From positions 1 through 24,350 of the forward strand of contig NZ_JNYE01000123.1 in assembly GCF_000717185.1 (NCBI RefSeq): a stretch of DNA of 24,350 nt. Direction: 5' to 3'. This stretch comes from Kitasatospora phosalacinea. GTDB taxonomy: Bacteria; Actinomycetota; Actinomycetes; Streptomycetales; Streptomycetaceae. The position numbers were made by a program, and so were the translations under genes. Below are positions 16,510-24,034 of the stretch, in pieces (within the stretch, counting starts at the first letter, position 1; the number at the start of each line of letters is the position of its first letter). Below the pieces are notes generated by a model. That model saw only the letters and a list, made by a program, of their open reading frames with translations. It was not told the origin of the DNA and ran no database searches.

Positions 16510-16950
16510 GTGAGCGAGGGCAATGGCTCCGGGCCGAGCGTGGTGGGAGTGGACGGATCGGCGTCCAGCAAGCGGGCGCTGCGGTGGGCAGCCCGCCAGG
16601 CGGAGCTGACCGAAGCGGTTCTGCGGGCGGTGCTGGCCTGGCAGTTGCCGTCCGGTTACGGGATGCCCGCGGACTTCTCCGACACCGACTTCGCGGGGCA
16701 GGCCCGCAGGGTCCTGGAGGACAGCACGGCCGAGGCCCTCGGCGGGCATCCGGGCGTGGAGGTGGTGTTGAAGGTCGTCCAGGGGCACCCGGCGCCGGTG
16801 CTGGTAGAGGAGGCCGAGGGCGCCGACCTGTTGGTGGTCGGCAGCCACGGCCGCGGTGCCTTCACGGGCATGCTCCTCGGCTCGGTCAGCGGCCACTGCG
16901 TCCATCACGCGCCCTGTCCGGTCCTCGTCGTCCGGGAGCCCCGCTCCTGA
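16510..16950 (+). CDS. Universal stress protein, single domain
   Basis: 146 aa from GTG 16510, with GGAGG and AGGGG stretches upstream. It is a classic one-domain USP: VVGVDGSASSKRALRWAARQ (11-30) with Asp 15, and the ATP motif VVGSHGRGAFTGMLLGSVSG (109-128) followed by APCPVLVV. All expected nucleotide-contact residues are present. It is about 130 bp downstream of the tandem USP and behind a hairpin, so it may have its own promoter, but no palindrome is seen here. Confidence 0.93.
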   Translation: MSEGNGSGPSVVGVDGSASSKRALRWAARQAELTEAVLRAVLAWQLPSGYGMPADFSDTDFAGQARRVLEDSTAEALGGHPGVEVVLKVVQGHPAPVLVEEAEGADLLVVGSHGRGAFTGMLLGSVSGHCVHHAPCPVLVVREPRS

Positions 16951-17134
16951 GCCGGACCGGTGTCCGTCAGGCGGGTGGACGGTCGGTGTCCGTGCCGTTC
17001 GGCCGGGGGCGACCCGCCGATGAGTCCGTCAGTTCGGCGGGGATGAGCCGCGGGATGCGCTGCCGGTGGCCCACCTGGCCGGTGGCGGGGTCCCAAGCAG
17101 ATCTGGAACGGCGGCCCGGAAGCGGCCGTTCGCG

Positions 17135-17833
17135 CTACGGCGAGGACGGTGCGCCGGACGGGCCGCCAACGGAGGCGCCGACCACTTCGACGGTGTCGCC
17201 GGGGTCGATGTGGTCGTAGAACCACCGTGCGTCGCCCGCCAGCAGGCCCACGGCACCGTGGGTGGTGTTCGCCTTTCCGATGGAGGAAGGGGACAGCCAG
17301 GGCATCGAGCAGATCCAGGTCGTGGTCGCGCTGTCCGGTTGGACGAGCCGGACGCACCAGTCCGCGGTCACGCCGTCCTGTCCGCCGGAGGTGCCGTCGT
17401 CGGACAGCCCGCTCTTCGGGAGCTTGTCCTGGACCGTCATCCGTCCTGTCGGCGTCTCGCTGCCTGGGCGGCCCGCCGTGACGTCGAGCACCGTCGTGCG
17501 GCCGTCCTTGCCGGTGACCGTCATCTTGTGGCTGCCGACGTCGATGACGGCAGCGGGTGCCATGGCTCCTGCCTTGCCGATCGTCGGCGACGGCGGGGCG
17601 GCGGGCGGGGCCGGCGGCTGCGGCACCGCGCCGGACCGAAGCCCGCCGGCGATCACGGCGGCGGCCGCGAGCACGGCCGCGGACCCCAGCGCGACACGGC
17701 GCCGACGGCGCCGAAGGACACCGGCACGATGGACCTCGGCGCACGGCAGGGGGGCCGCGGACGGGGCGTCGGCGACCATCTGCCGCAGGGCGAAGGACAG
17801 GTCGTCGACGGTGTAGCTGTCGTGGTCAGGCAC
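17135..17833 (-). CDS. Membrane protein with L,D-transpeptidase (YkuD) fold lacking the catalytic Cys; probable partner of the ECF sigma factor
   Basis: 232 aa from GTG 17833, overlapping the sigma-factor gene by 8 nt. Residues 1-46 are cytoplasmic and resemble the N-terminus of membrane anti-sigma proteins (TVDDLSFALRQMVADAP, then a basic RRRRRR cluster). A single membrane helix spans about 47-64, followed by a Pro/Ala linker and a YkuD-like domain from about 96 (VLDVTAGRPGSETPTGRMTV) to 220 (DARWFYDHIDPGDTVEVVG). The family signature S/T-H-G-C is T191-H-G-A194: the nucleophilic Cys is Ala (codon GCC). The upstream H-S-x-P-W is C175-S-M-P-W. So crosslinking activity is not expected. A wall-binding sensor controlling the sigma factor is a plausible role. 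Ends at TAG 17135-17137. Confidence 0.8.
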   Translation of the reverse strand: MPDHDSYTVDDLSFALRQMVADAPSAAPLPCAEVHRAGVLRRRRRRVALGSAAVLAAAAVIAGGLRSGAVPQPPAPPAAPPSPTIGKAGAMAPAAVIDVGSHKMTVTGKDGRTTVLDVTAGRPGSETPTGRMTVQDKLPKSGLSDDGTSGGQDGVTADWCVRLVQPDSATTTWICSMPWLSPSSIGKANTTHGAVGLLAGDARWFYDHIDPGDTVEVVGASVGGPSGAPSSP

Positions 17834-18323
17834 GGATGAGCTCCTTCTCGTCCCGGTCGGAAAGGTGCTCGGCCAGTGCGGCGCGGCCGCGGGAGAGCCT
17901 GGCCTTGACGGTGCCCTCGGCGACCCCGGTCTCCTGGGCGACCTCGGCCACCGTCAGATCGCACAGGTGGAACAGGACGATGGCCTGCCGCTGCGCCGCC
18001 GGGAGCCTGCGCAGTCCCGCGACCAGCGCGGTGTGCTCGGGCGCGGGGCCGGGCGCGTCCTCGTGGAGGTGGTTGCGGAGCACCAGGTCCAGGCCCCGGC
18101 GCGCCCGCCGCCAGCGGCTGACGGCCAGCCGCCAGGCCACCGTACGGATCCAGGCGTGGGGCGACCCGGAACCGCTCAACTGCCCGCGCCGCCCCCAGGC
18201 GCGCAGGAACGCCTCCTGCACCGCGTCCTGTGCCTCGTTCCAGTCCCCCGTCATGGCGTAGACCTGCCCCACCAGAAGGGAGAACGAGGACACGTAGAAC
18301 GCATCGAACTCCTCATCGGTCAT
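17826..18323 (-). CDS. ECF (SigE-family type) RNA polymerase sigma factor
   Basis: 165 aa from ATG 18323. Region 2 (about 5-75) includes DEEFDAFYVSSFSLLVGQVY, the DAVQEAFLRAW core-binding helix and HAWIRTVAWRLAVSRWRR for -10 recognition. Region 4 (about 97-152) includes LRRLPAAQRQAIVLFHLCDL and the -35-reading helix VAEGTVKARLSRGRAAL. This is the compact two-domain ECF layout, without extra C-terminal domains. The ribosome-binding site is weak. The stop overlaps the next gene start by 8 nt, so sigma factor and membrane protein are likely made in a fixed ratio, as for sigma/anti-sigma pairs. Confidence 0.9.
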   Translation of the reverse strand: MTDEEFDAFYVSSFSLLVGQVYAMTGDWNEAQDAVQEAFLRAWGRRGQLSGSGSPHAWIRTVAWRLAVSRWRRARRGLDLVLRNHLHEDAPGPAPEHTALVAGLRRLPAAQRQAIVLFHLCDLTVAEVAQETGVAEGTVKARLSRGRAALAEHLSDRDEKELIRA

Positions 18324-19124
18324 CCCGTTGCCGTTCCCGTCATTCGCATCGAACGCACGCGCGCCCGCAGGTAGTACCGACGCCGTGGGCGGCCGGTTGC
18401 ATCGAATGCCCGACAGATCCGCGCCGCTTCGGCCCGCCCCGGTGTCGGGACCGCCCGGCCCCATCGGGAAGACCTGCCGCTGACAGAACGGCCTTCCCTG
18501 CGGCCCGTCAGCCGGGCAACGCCCGCCGACGGCGGAAGGGCCCCTCCGGCTGTTGCCAACTCCCTTCCGTGACAGCCCAATTGATCCTGGGTAGGGGGCT
18601 CTGCCGGTCCATGCGACCGAGGGCGCGGGGGAGGAGCGGGCGCGAGAGGGATCCGTGGAGTTCCTGGAACTGCACGGCAGCATACGTGCGGTGGGGCCCG
18701 GCGAACTGGCCGCCGTCCGCCTCACCCGGTGATCCGAGGAGCTGGCGCCGCGGCGGTTCGAGTGCGCCTGGAGGCGGCGGGTACGTGCCGGTGGAGGTGT
18801 TGGGCCCGGACTGCGGAGCGTTCGACACCGCTGGGATTGCGGGGTGCGGCGGCGGCTCGGTTGCATGCGGCCTGTCCTGCGATCCGCCTGTCGTGGCTGC
18901 GTGCGCCCGCCCCTGGTGTGCGGCTGGAGCTTCCCTGCTGCTGCGGTCTCGATTCGCGATCGGCATCCGGGTCGAGCTGCGCAGGCATTGCATGCGCAGG
19001 CGTTGCATCTGGTGGAGAGCAGGCTGGGAGTGAGGCTGCGGGCCGCTCCGCCGGGTGGCTTTCACGGAGCGGCCGGATCACCCGCCCCGGGCTCGGCGGA
19101 CATGGGGGGCGATTCGTCCTCGTG
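18324..19124. other. Long intergenic stretch, probably decayed DNA
   Basis: About 800 bases with no convincing gene on either strand. The overlapping open frames have shadow-type composition. It contains an inverted GGCCTTCC/GGAAGGGCC pair near 18490-18545, a 26-codon frame at about 18655-18732 with weak start signals, and a 15-bp tandem repeat at 18979-19008. The ECF promoter should lie at its left end, but I could not define it. Confidence 0.5.
18979..19008. repeat. 15-bp tandem direct repeat (GCGCAGGCRTTGCAT x2)
   Basis: Two adjacent copies (18979-18993, 18994-19008) differ at one position. Each contains a TTGCAT word but not the full palindrome. Possibly replication slippage. Confidence 0.7.
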
Positions 19125-19547
19125 TCAGGGGTGGGCGGTGCTGTCGTGTTCCAGCCGGGTGTGCAGAGTGCGGGCGAAGTCTTCGGCACGGGCCAACTGG
19201 ACGCGCAGCTTCTCGACCTGTTCGGTGGCGGCCTGCTCGTAGCCGCGCACACGATCGAGGAGCGCCTGCCGCTCGTGGGCGTCGAGGGTGTCGTCGGCGT
19301 CGAGGCGGTCGGTCGCCTCCAGCAGGTCGCGCATCTGGTCGAGGGTGAAGCCGAGGGGTTTCATCCGGCGGATGACCATCAAGCGGGCGACGTCGTTCTC
19401 GGTGTAGAGGCGGAAGCCGCCCTGGGAGCGGGCGGAGGGGGTGACCAGGCCGGTCTCCTCGTAGTGGCGGATGGTGCGCAGGGACAGCTCGGTCCGCGCG
19501 GCGACCTCGCCGATCTGCATGTGCTTGCCGTCCACGCCCGCAGTCAC
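19125..19547 (-). CDS. MerR-family transcriptional regulator
   Basis: 140 aa from GTG 19547 with AAGGA at good spacing. The winged helix-turn-helix is clear: MQIGEVAARTELSLRTIRHY (10-29), then EETGLVTPSARSQGGFRLYT and MKPLGFTLDQMRDLLEA. A long dimerisation helix follows (about 95-130). There is no cysteine anywhere in the protein, so metal sensing of the CueR type and Fe-S sensing of the SoxR type are unlikely. It is divergent from a SulP transporter, with a large inverted repeat between them (19595-19618). MerR next to SulP is a pairing I have seen in actinomycetes. It likely controls itself and the transporter. Confidence 0.9.
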   Translation of the reverse strand: MTAGVDGKHMQIGEVAARTELSLRTIRHYEETGLVTPSARSQGGFRLYTENDVARLMVIRRMKPLGFTLDQMRDLLEATDRLDADDTLDAHERQALLDRVRGYEQAATEQVEKLRVQLARAEDFARTLHTRLEHDSTAHP

Positions 19548-19594
19548 CCGGTCCTTCTCGTCGCCGCCCGGGCGGCCTGCCAGGGCCGGCCGTT

Positions 19595-19618
19595 CCCTAC
19601 TCTAACGTTAGGGTAGAG
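19595..19618. promoter_or_regulatory. Probable MerR operator (24-bp inverted repeat)
   Basis: The repeat is centred on CTAACGTTAG, with arms extending 12 bases each way and matching at 10 of 12 positions. It lies 48 bp upstream of the MerR start, in the divergent MerR/SulP region. MerR proteins bind such repeats inside long promoter spacers. The promoter hexamers themselves are not clear. Confidence 0.6.
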
Positions 19619-19864
19619 TCAGCGGTGGGGCGGCCTCCCGGGCTGCCCCTTTGGTATCGACGGCACCCCGTCGAAGAGCTGATTCTCGCAGAGTGGCGCG
19701 CGAGCCCGCGCCGGTCACCGCGGCCGGCCCGCAGTGACGCTTCGTCCGGTTTCCGGAGCCGCACCGCGGTGGTCGGCCCGGTCGGCAGATCCTTCCCCGC
19801 GCCCTGCCCTGCCCGGACGGGGTGCCCGAGCACGACAGGCAGCCGTTTCTTGTCCTCTCCTGCT

Positions 19865-21114
19865 GTGTCCCCGGCCGCGCGCCTCGCCGGTCTCAAGCCC
19901 GAGTGGCTGTCCGATCCGAAGGTCTGGCGCACGGAGGTGCTGGCCGGCCTGGTCGTCGCCCTGGCGCTGATCCCGGAGGCGATCTCGTTCTCGATCATCG
20001 CCGGGGTCGACCCGAAGATCGGCCTGTTCGCCTCGTTCACCATGGCCGTCACCATCGCGGTCGTCGGCGGTCGCCGCGCGATGATCTCCGCCGCCACCGG
20101 TGCCGTCGCCCTGGTCATCGGCCCCCTCAACCGCGAGCACGGCCTCGGCTACCTGGTGGCCGCCGTCATCCTCGCCGGGGTCTTCCAGATCGTGCTCGGC
20201 GCGCTCGGCGTCGCCAGGCTGATGCGGTTCGTGCCGCGTTCGGTGATGGTCGGCTTCGTCAACGCCCTGGCGGTCCTGATCTTCATGGCGCAGATCCCCA
20301 ACCTGGTGGACGTGCCGTGGGCGGTTTACCCGCTGGTAGCCGGCGGCCTGGTCCTGATGGTGCTGTTCCCGAAGGTCACCAAGGTGGTTCCGGCGCCGCT
20401 GGTGTCCATCGTGATCCTCACCGTCATCACCGTCGGCGCGGGCATCGCCGTGCCCGCCGTGGGCGACGAGGGCAAGCTGCCCTCGTCCCTGCCGGTGCCC
20501 GGTCTGCCCGACGTGCCGTTCACGCTGCACACCCTGACCGTCATCGCCCCCTACGCGCTCGCGATGGCGCTGGTGGGCCTGATGGAGTCGCTGATGACCG
20601 CCAAGCTGGTCGACGACATCACCGAGACCCGCTCCGACAAGACCCGCGAGTCGATCGGCCAGGGCATCGCCAACATCGTCACCGGCCTCTTCGGCGGCAT
20701 GGGCGGCTGCGCGATGATCGGCCAGACCATGATCAACGTGAAGGTGTCCGGCGCCCGCACCCGCCTGTCCACCTTCCTCGCGGGCGCGTCTTCGCCAAGC
20801 GCGTCGCCCACCTCGCCACCGTCACCTCCCACACCGATCCGGACGGCAGCACCGCGGTCTACCGGGTCACCGGCGAGCTGTTCTTCGCCTCCAGCAACGA
20901 CCTCGTCGGCCGGTTCGACTACGCCGGCGACCCCGACAAGGTCGTCATCGACCTCACCGACGCCCACATCTGGGACGCCTCCTCCGTCGCCGCCCTCGAC
21001 GCCGTCGAGACCAAGTACAAGCAGCGCGGCAAGACCGTCGAGATCACCGGCCTCAACACCCCCAGCGCCGACCTCCACGGCAAGCTCACCGGAGAGCTCA
21101 CCGGCGCCCACTGA
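19865..21114 (+). pseudogene. SulP-family anion transporter with STAS domain, internal deletion and frameshift
   Basis: The first part, probably from GTG 19865 (SPAARLAGLKPEWLSDPKVW), encodes SulP transmembrane sequence: ALIPEAISFSIIAGVDPKIG, then VGGRRAMISAATGAVALV, LMRFVPRSVMVGFVNALA, and GGMGGCAMIGQTMINVK with GARTRLSTFLAG after it. Just after this, near 20787, family sequence jumps directly to VFAKRVAHLATVTSH in the -1 frame and continues through a complete STAS domain (VYRVTGELFFASSNDLVGRF; DLTDAHIWDASSVAALDAV) to TGA 21112-21114. In intact SulP proteins about 75 residues holding the last membrane helices lie between these points. The junction has a short GCG/CGCG repeat. Transport is probably lost. 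No ribosome-binding site is seen before the GTG, so the start is uncertain. Confidence 0.8.
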
Positions 21115-21338
21115 CCCCCACCGCGCCTCCACGCGGGGCGAGCGAGCCGCTGTCCCGCAGGGGGCGCATCCGACACTGCCGATCTCCCGGACTCGTTGGA
21201 GTCGTGGAACTCGGAAGGACGGTGCAACGGACGGCAATGTTCGACCGGTTCCCCCGGCGCCGCGGGTAGGACGTTGCGGGCGGCATGCTGACGTTGTGGA
21301 CCTGCTGCCGCTCCGCAGGCCCGGGGGAAGGAGCCGTC

Positions 21339-21569
21339 ATGGAAGACACATGCCGGTGCGGGGCGGGCGAGTGCGCCGGTCGCCAGGAAGGCTGCGCCGC
21401 GCGGGCCCGGAGGGAGCGGGCCCCTGCTGTGCTTCCGACCGTCTCCGGCTCCGGGGCCCGGCCGCCCGGTTCGGCCGCCCGGTCCAGGGTCGCCGTGGCA
21501 GTCGTCCTGTGTCTGGTGGTCCTGCTGGGCGCGGGTGTGTGGCACGCGCTGGACGAACCGGGTCTGTGA
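21339..21569 (+). CDS. Small Cys-rich, C-terminally membrane-anchored protein, 76 aa
   Basis: ATG 21339 is preceded by GAAGGAG at ideal spacing. The N-terminus is Cys-rich (MEDTCRCGAGECAGRQEGC; Cys 5, 7, 12, 19), suggesting metal or redox binding. A basic/Pro-rich linker follows, then one strong membrane helix at about 50-68 (RVAVAVVLCLVVLLGAGVW) and a short tail. There is no signal peptide, so the Cys cluster should face the cytoplasm. I do not recognise a family. It sits between the broken SulP gene and the convergent nitroreductase gene. Confidence 0.55.
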   Translation: MEDTCRCGAGECAGRQEGCAARARRERAPAVLPTVSGSGARPPGSAARSRVAVAVVLCLVVLLGAGVWHALDEPGL

Positions 21570-21669
21570 CCCCGGCCCGCGGCCTTCGGGTCCGCACAGG
21601 TCGCTGCGGCCGTGAGCGCGCAGTTGCCCGATCGGCGCCGCCCGCCCTGAACGGCTGCTCGGCGGTCGG

Positions 21670-22158
21670 TCAGGGCCTGTGGGGGCGCACGGCGACGAAG
21701 GGGACGTGGTCGCGGCCGACCAGGTAGTAGTCGCGGCCGGAGCCGTCCACCTTCAGTCCGCACAGGCGCATCAGGCGGCGGGCGGTGCGCGGGTGGCGCA
21801 GGGCGTAGTTCGCCATGGCGAGCCCGGACTCGTCGGGGGTGAGGGGGCGGGCGGTGGCGGGCAGGTCGCGGCCGCCGACGCGCAGGACGACCTCGGGGGT
21901 GTGGCGGACGTTGCGGTACCACTGCGAGGCGGGGCCGAAGCCGGAAGCGAGGAGGTAGTCGCCGGTGAGCGGGTCGCGCCCGGCGATCTCCAGGGCGACC
22001 TGGCGGGGGAGTCCGGTGCTGCGGCCGGTGTGGGTGAGCAGGGCGATGCGCTCGCCGAGCAGGCGGTCCAGGTGGAGGCGGAAGAGCAGGATCGGCAGGC
22101 GCAGGGCCCAGCGTCGCAGGCCGGTGGGCGGTCTGGGCGTTCTGACCCGTGTGGGCAT
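21670..22158 (-). CDS. Deazaflavin (F420)-dependent nitroreductase family protein
   Basis: 162 aa from ATG 22158 with GAGGAGG immediately upstream. It matches the Ddn/DUF385-type split-barrel family: RIALLTHTGRSTGLPRQVAL (38-57), YLLASGFGPASQWYRNVRH (68-86), VVLRVGGRDLPATA, and a C-terminal YYLVGRDHVPFVAV. Members bind reduced F420 and reduce quinones or nitro compounds, often under hypoxic or redox stress. Substrate cannot be told. It is divergent from the ClC gene, with two copies of the palindrome (22208, 22232) about 50 and 74 bp upstream of its start, so it is probably co-regulated with ClC. Confidence 0.85.
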   Translation of the reverse strand: MPTRVRTPRPPTGLRRWALRLPILLFRLHLDRLLGERIALLTHTGRSTGLPRQVALEIAGRDPLTGDYLLASGFGPASQWYRNVRHTPEVVLRVGGRDLPATARPLTPDESGLAMANYALRHPRTARRLMRLCGLKVDGSGRDYYLVGRDHVPFVAVRPHRP

Positions 22159-22186
22159 GGCCTCCTCGATTCGGTCGGGGGTCGGC

Positions 22187-22225
22187 CTGTCGGCCCGCCA
22201 CTCATGTTTGCATAATGCAAATGTG
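22187..22225 (+). promoter_or_regulatory. Candidate leaderless promoter of the ClC gene
   Basis: CTGTCG (22187-22192), 18 bases, CATAAT (22211-22216), 6 bases, then GTG 22223. The spacing places +1 at the start codon. Palindrome site 3 covers the -10. Confidence 0.45.
22208..22220. promoter_or_regulatory. Palindromic operator, site 3 (TTGCATAATGCAA)
   Basis: This is the most symmetric copy: TTTGCAT-A-ATGCAAA is a perfect 7-1-7 palindrome (22207-22221). It overlaps CATAAT (22211-22216), a good -10 element placed 6 nt before the ClC GTG. Confidence 0.75.
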
Positions 22226-23998
22226 ACTGTCTTGCATGGTGCAAAGATTTTCGGCGGCGGACGGCCGCCCCGGTGGTGGCTCGGCGGTTTCCGGCGTGCC
22301 GCGGGCGGTCGGCAGCTGCTGCTCGCCGTGGGGGTGGGTGCGGCGGCGGGGCTGGGGGCGATCGCCTTCCGGTGGTTGATCGGTGCGTTCACCCGGCTGC
22401 TGTCCGGTTTCCCCGACTACGCGGCCGCCGGCCACGCTGCCAACCCGCATGTCCCGTGGCTGGGGCGTTACTTCGTGCTGCTGGCGCCGGTGGTGGCGGG
22501 GCTGGTGTACGGGCCGCTGGTGCACCGCTTCGCCCGGGAGGCGCGCGGGCACGGCGTGCCGGAGGTAATGTACGCGGTCGCCCGGCGGGGCGGGCGGATC
22601 GCGCCGCAGGTGGCGGTGGTCAAGGCGCTGGCCTCGGCGCTGTGCATCGGCGGCGGCGGCTCGGTGGGCCGGGAGGGGCCGATCGTGCAGATCGGTTCGG
22701 CCCTCGGCTCCACGGCGGGGCGGCTGACCCGCGCCGACGAGGCGCGCACGAAGGTCCTGGTGGCCTGCGGCGCGGCCGGCGGCATCGCCGCGACGTTCAA
22801 CGCCCCGCTGGCGGGCGTGTTCTTCGCGATGGAGCTGATCCTGCGCGACTTCGCCGCCGAGTCCTTCGGCCTGGTCGTGCTCTCCTCGGTGACCGCCTCC
22901 GTCATCGGGCGCGCCGCCCTCGGCGACACCCCGTTCCTGCGCCTGCCCGCCTTCCACGTCGAGCACCTGACCCAGTACCTGCTGTTCGCCCTGCTCGGCC
23001 TGGTGGCCGGGGCTGTCGGGGTGTCGTTCTCCCGGATCCTGTACCTGGTCGAGGACGCCTGCGACTTCCTGTGGCGCGGACCGGAGTGGCTGCGCCCCGC
23101 GGTCGGCGGGCTCGCCCTGGGCGGGCTGCTCCTGCTGCTGCCGCAGATGTACGGCGTCGGCTACCCGGTGCTGGAGAACGCGGTCAACGGCCGCTACGCG
23201 GTGGGCTTCCTGGTCCTCCTGCTGGCCGCCAAGATCGCCGCGACCAGCCTCACCATCGGCATCGGCGGCTCCGGAGGCGTCTTCGCGCCGTCCCTGTTCA
23301 TGGGCGCGATGCTGGGCGCGGCCTTCGGCCAGAGCGCCCACGCCCTGGCGCCGGGGTCCGCGGGCCAGGTCGGCGCCTACGGGCTGATCGGCATGGGCGC
23401 GGTCTTCGCGGGAGCGGCCCGCGCTCCGATCACCGCCGTGATCATCCTGTTCGAGCTCACCGGCGAGTACTCGATCATCCTGCCGCTGATGACCGCCATC
23501 GTGCTCGCCACCCTCGTCGGCCGGCTCCTGTCCCACGACACGATCTACACCCTCAAGCTGCGCCGCCGCGGCGTCGACCTGGGCGCGCCCGACCCGCACG
23601 GCCTGCTGCGCGGCGTCCGGGTCGAAGCGGTGATGGAACCGGCCCCCGAGCCGCTCGACCTGCACACCGCGCTGACCGATGCCGCGGATGCGCTCGCCGA
23701 CGCCCCGCGCGGCACTCTGCCCGTCGTCGACGGCGGCGGCTACCTCGGCGTCGTCGCCGCCGGAACCGTCGCCGAGGTGCTGGCCGCCGAGGACGCCCCC
23801 ACCGTGGCGCAGGCGGTCCGCCGCCCGGCTGCCGTCACCCCCGCCACGCCGGTCGCCGAGGCGCTCGGCTCACTGGTCGACGCCGGCGGCGAAGGGCTGC
23901 CGGTGCTCGACCAGGACGGGGAGAAGGTCGTCGGCTGGATCACCGACCAGGCCGTTCTGGCCGCCCTCCACCACCGCTCGGGCCCGTCCCCGCGCTGA
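22223..23998 (+). CDS. ClC-family chloride transporter/channel with C-terminal CBS pair
   Basis: 591 aa from GTG 22223, the first usable in-frame start past the nitroreductase gene. TTG 22232 is an alternative. ClC signatures are clear: GHGVPEVMYAV (109-119, where many ClCs have GSGIP), GGSVGREGPIVQIGSALGS (145-163) with gating Glu 151, NAPLAGVFFAMEL (193-205), and GGSGGVFAPSLFMGA (348-362). About ten or more membrane helices run to about 440. Two CBS domains follow (about 465-520 and 530-585), which usually sense adenine nucleotides. The position of the inner proton glutamate of E. coli ClC (Glu 203) aligns with Leu 205, so classic H+ coupling is doubtful. No Shine-Dalgarno is present, consistent with a leaderless mRNA. 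Confidence 0.9.
   Translation: MTVLHGAKIFGGGRPPRWWLGGFRRAAGGRQLLLAVGVGAAAGLGAIAFRWLIGAFTRLLSGFPDYAAAGHAANPHVPWLGRYFVLLAPVVAGLVYGPLVHRFAREARGHGVPEVMYAVARRGGRIAPQVAVVKALASALCIGGGGSVGREGPIVQIGSALGSTAGRLTRADEARTKVLVACGAAGGIAATFNAPLAGVFFAMELILRDFAAESFGLVVLSSVTASVIGRAALGDTPFLRLPAFHVEHLTQYLLFALLGLVAGAVGVSFSRILYLVEDACDFLWRGPEWLRPAVGGLALGGLLLLLPQMYGVGYPVLENAVNGRYAVGFLVLLLAAKIAATSLTIGIGGSGGVFAPSLFMGAMLGAAFGQSAHALAPGSAGQVGAYGLIGMGAVFAGAARAPITAVIILFELTGEYSIILPLMTAIVLATLVGRLLSHDTIYTLKLRRRGVDLGAPDPHGLLRGVRVEAVMEPAPEPLDLHTALTDAADALADAPRGTLPVVDGGGYLGVVAAGTVAEVLAAEDAPTVAQAVRRPAAVTPATPVAEALGSLVDAGGEGLPVLDQDGEKVVGWITDQAVLAALHHRSGPSPR
22232..22244. promoter_or_regulatory. Palindromic operator, site 4 (TTGCATGGTGCAA)
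   Basis: Its centre is 24 bp from that of site 3, a little over two helical turns. If ClC starts at GTG 22223 this copy lies inside codons 4-8 of the gene. Confidence 0.65.
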
Positions 23999-24034
23999 CG
24001 CCCGGGAACCGCCGACGGGTCTTGTGCAGTCACT

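Noticed and set aside
18397..18409. A sixth palindrome copy (TTGCATCGAATGC) upstream of the ECF gene
   Set aside because: The half-site spacing is five rather than three and the right arm is incomplete.
18655..18732. 26-codon frame beginning GTGGAGTTCCTGGAACTGC
   Set aside because: Very short, weak ribosome-binding site and no recognisable family; possibly a decayed gene start.
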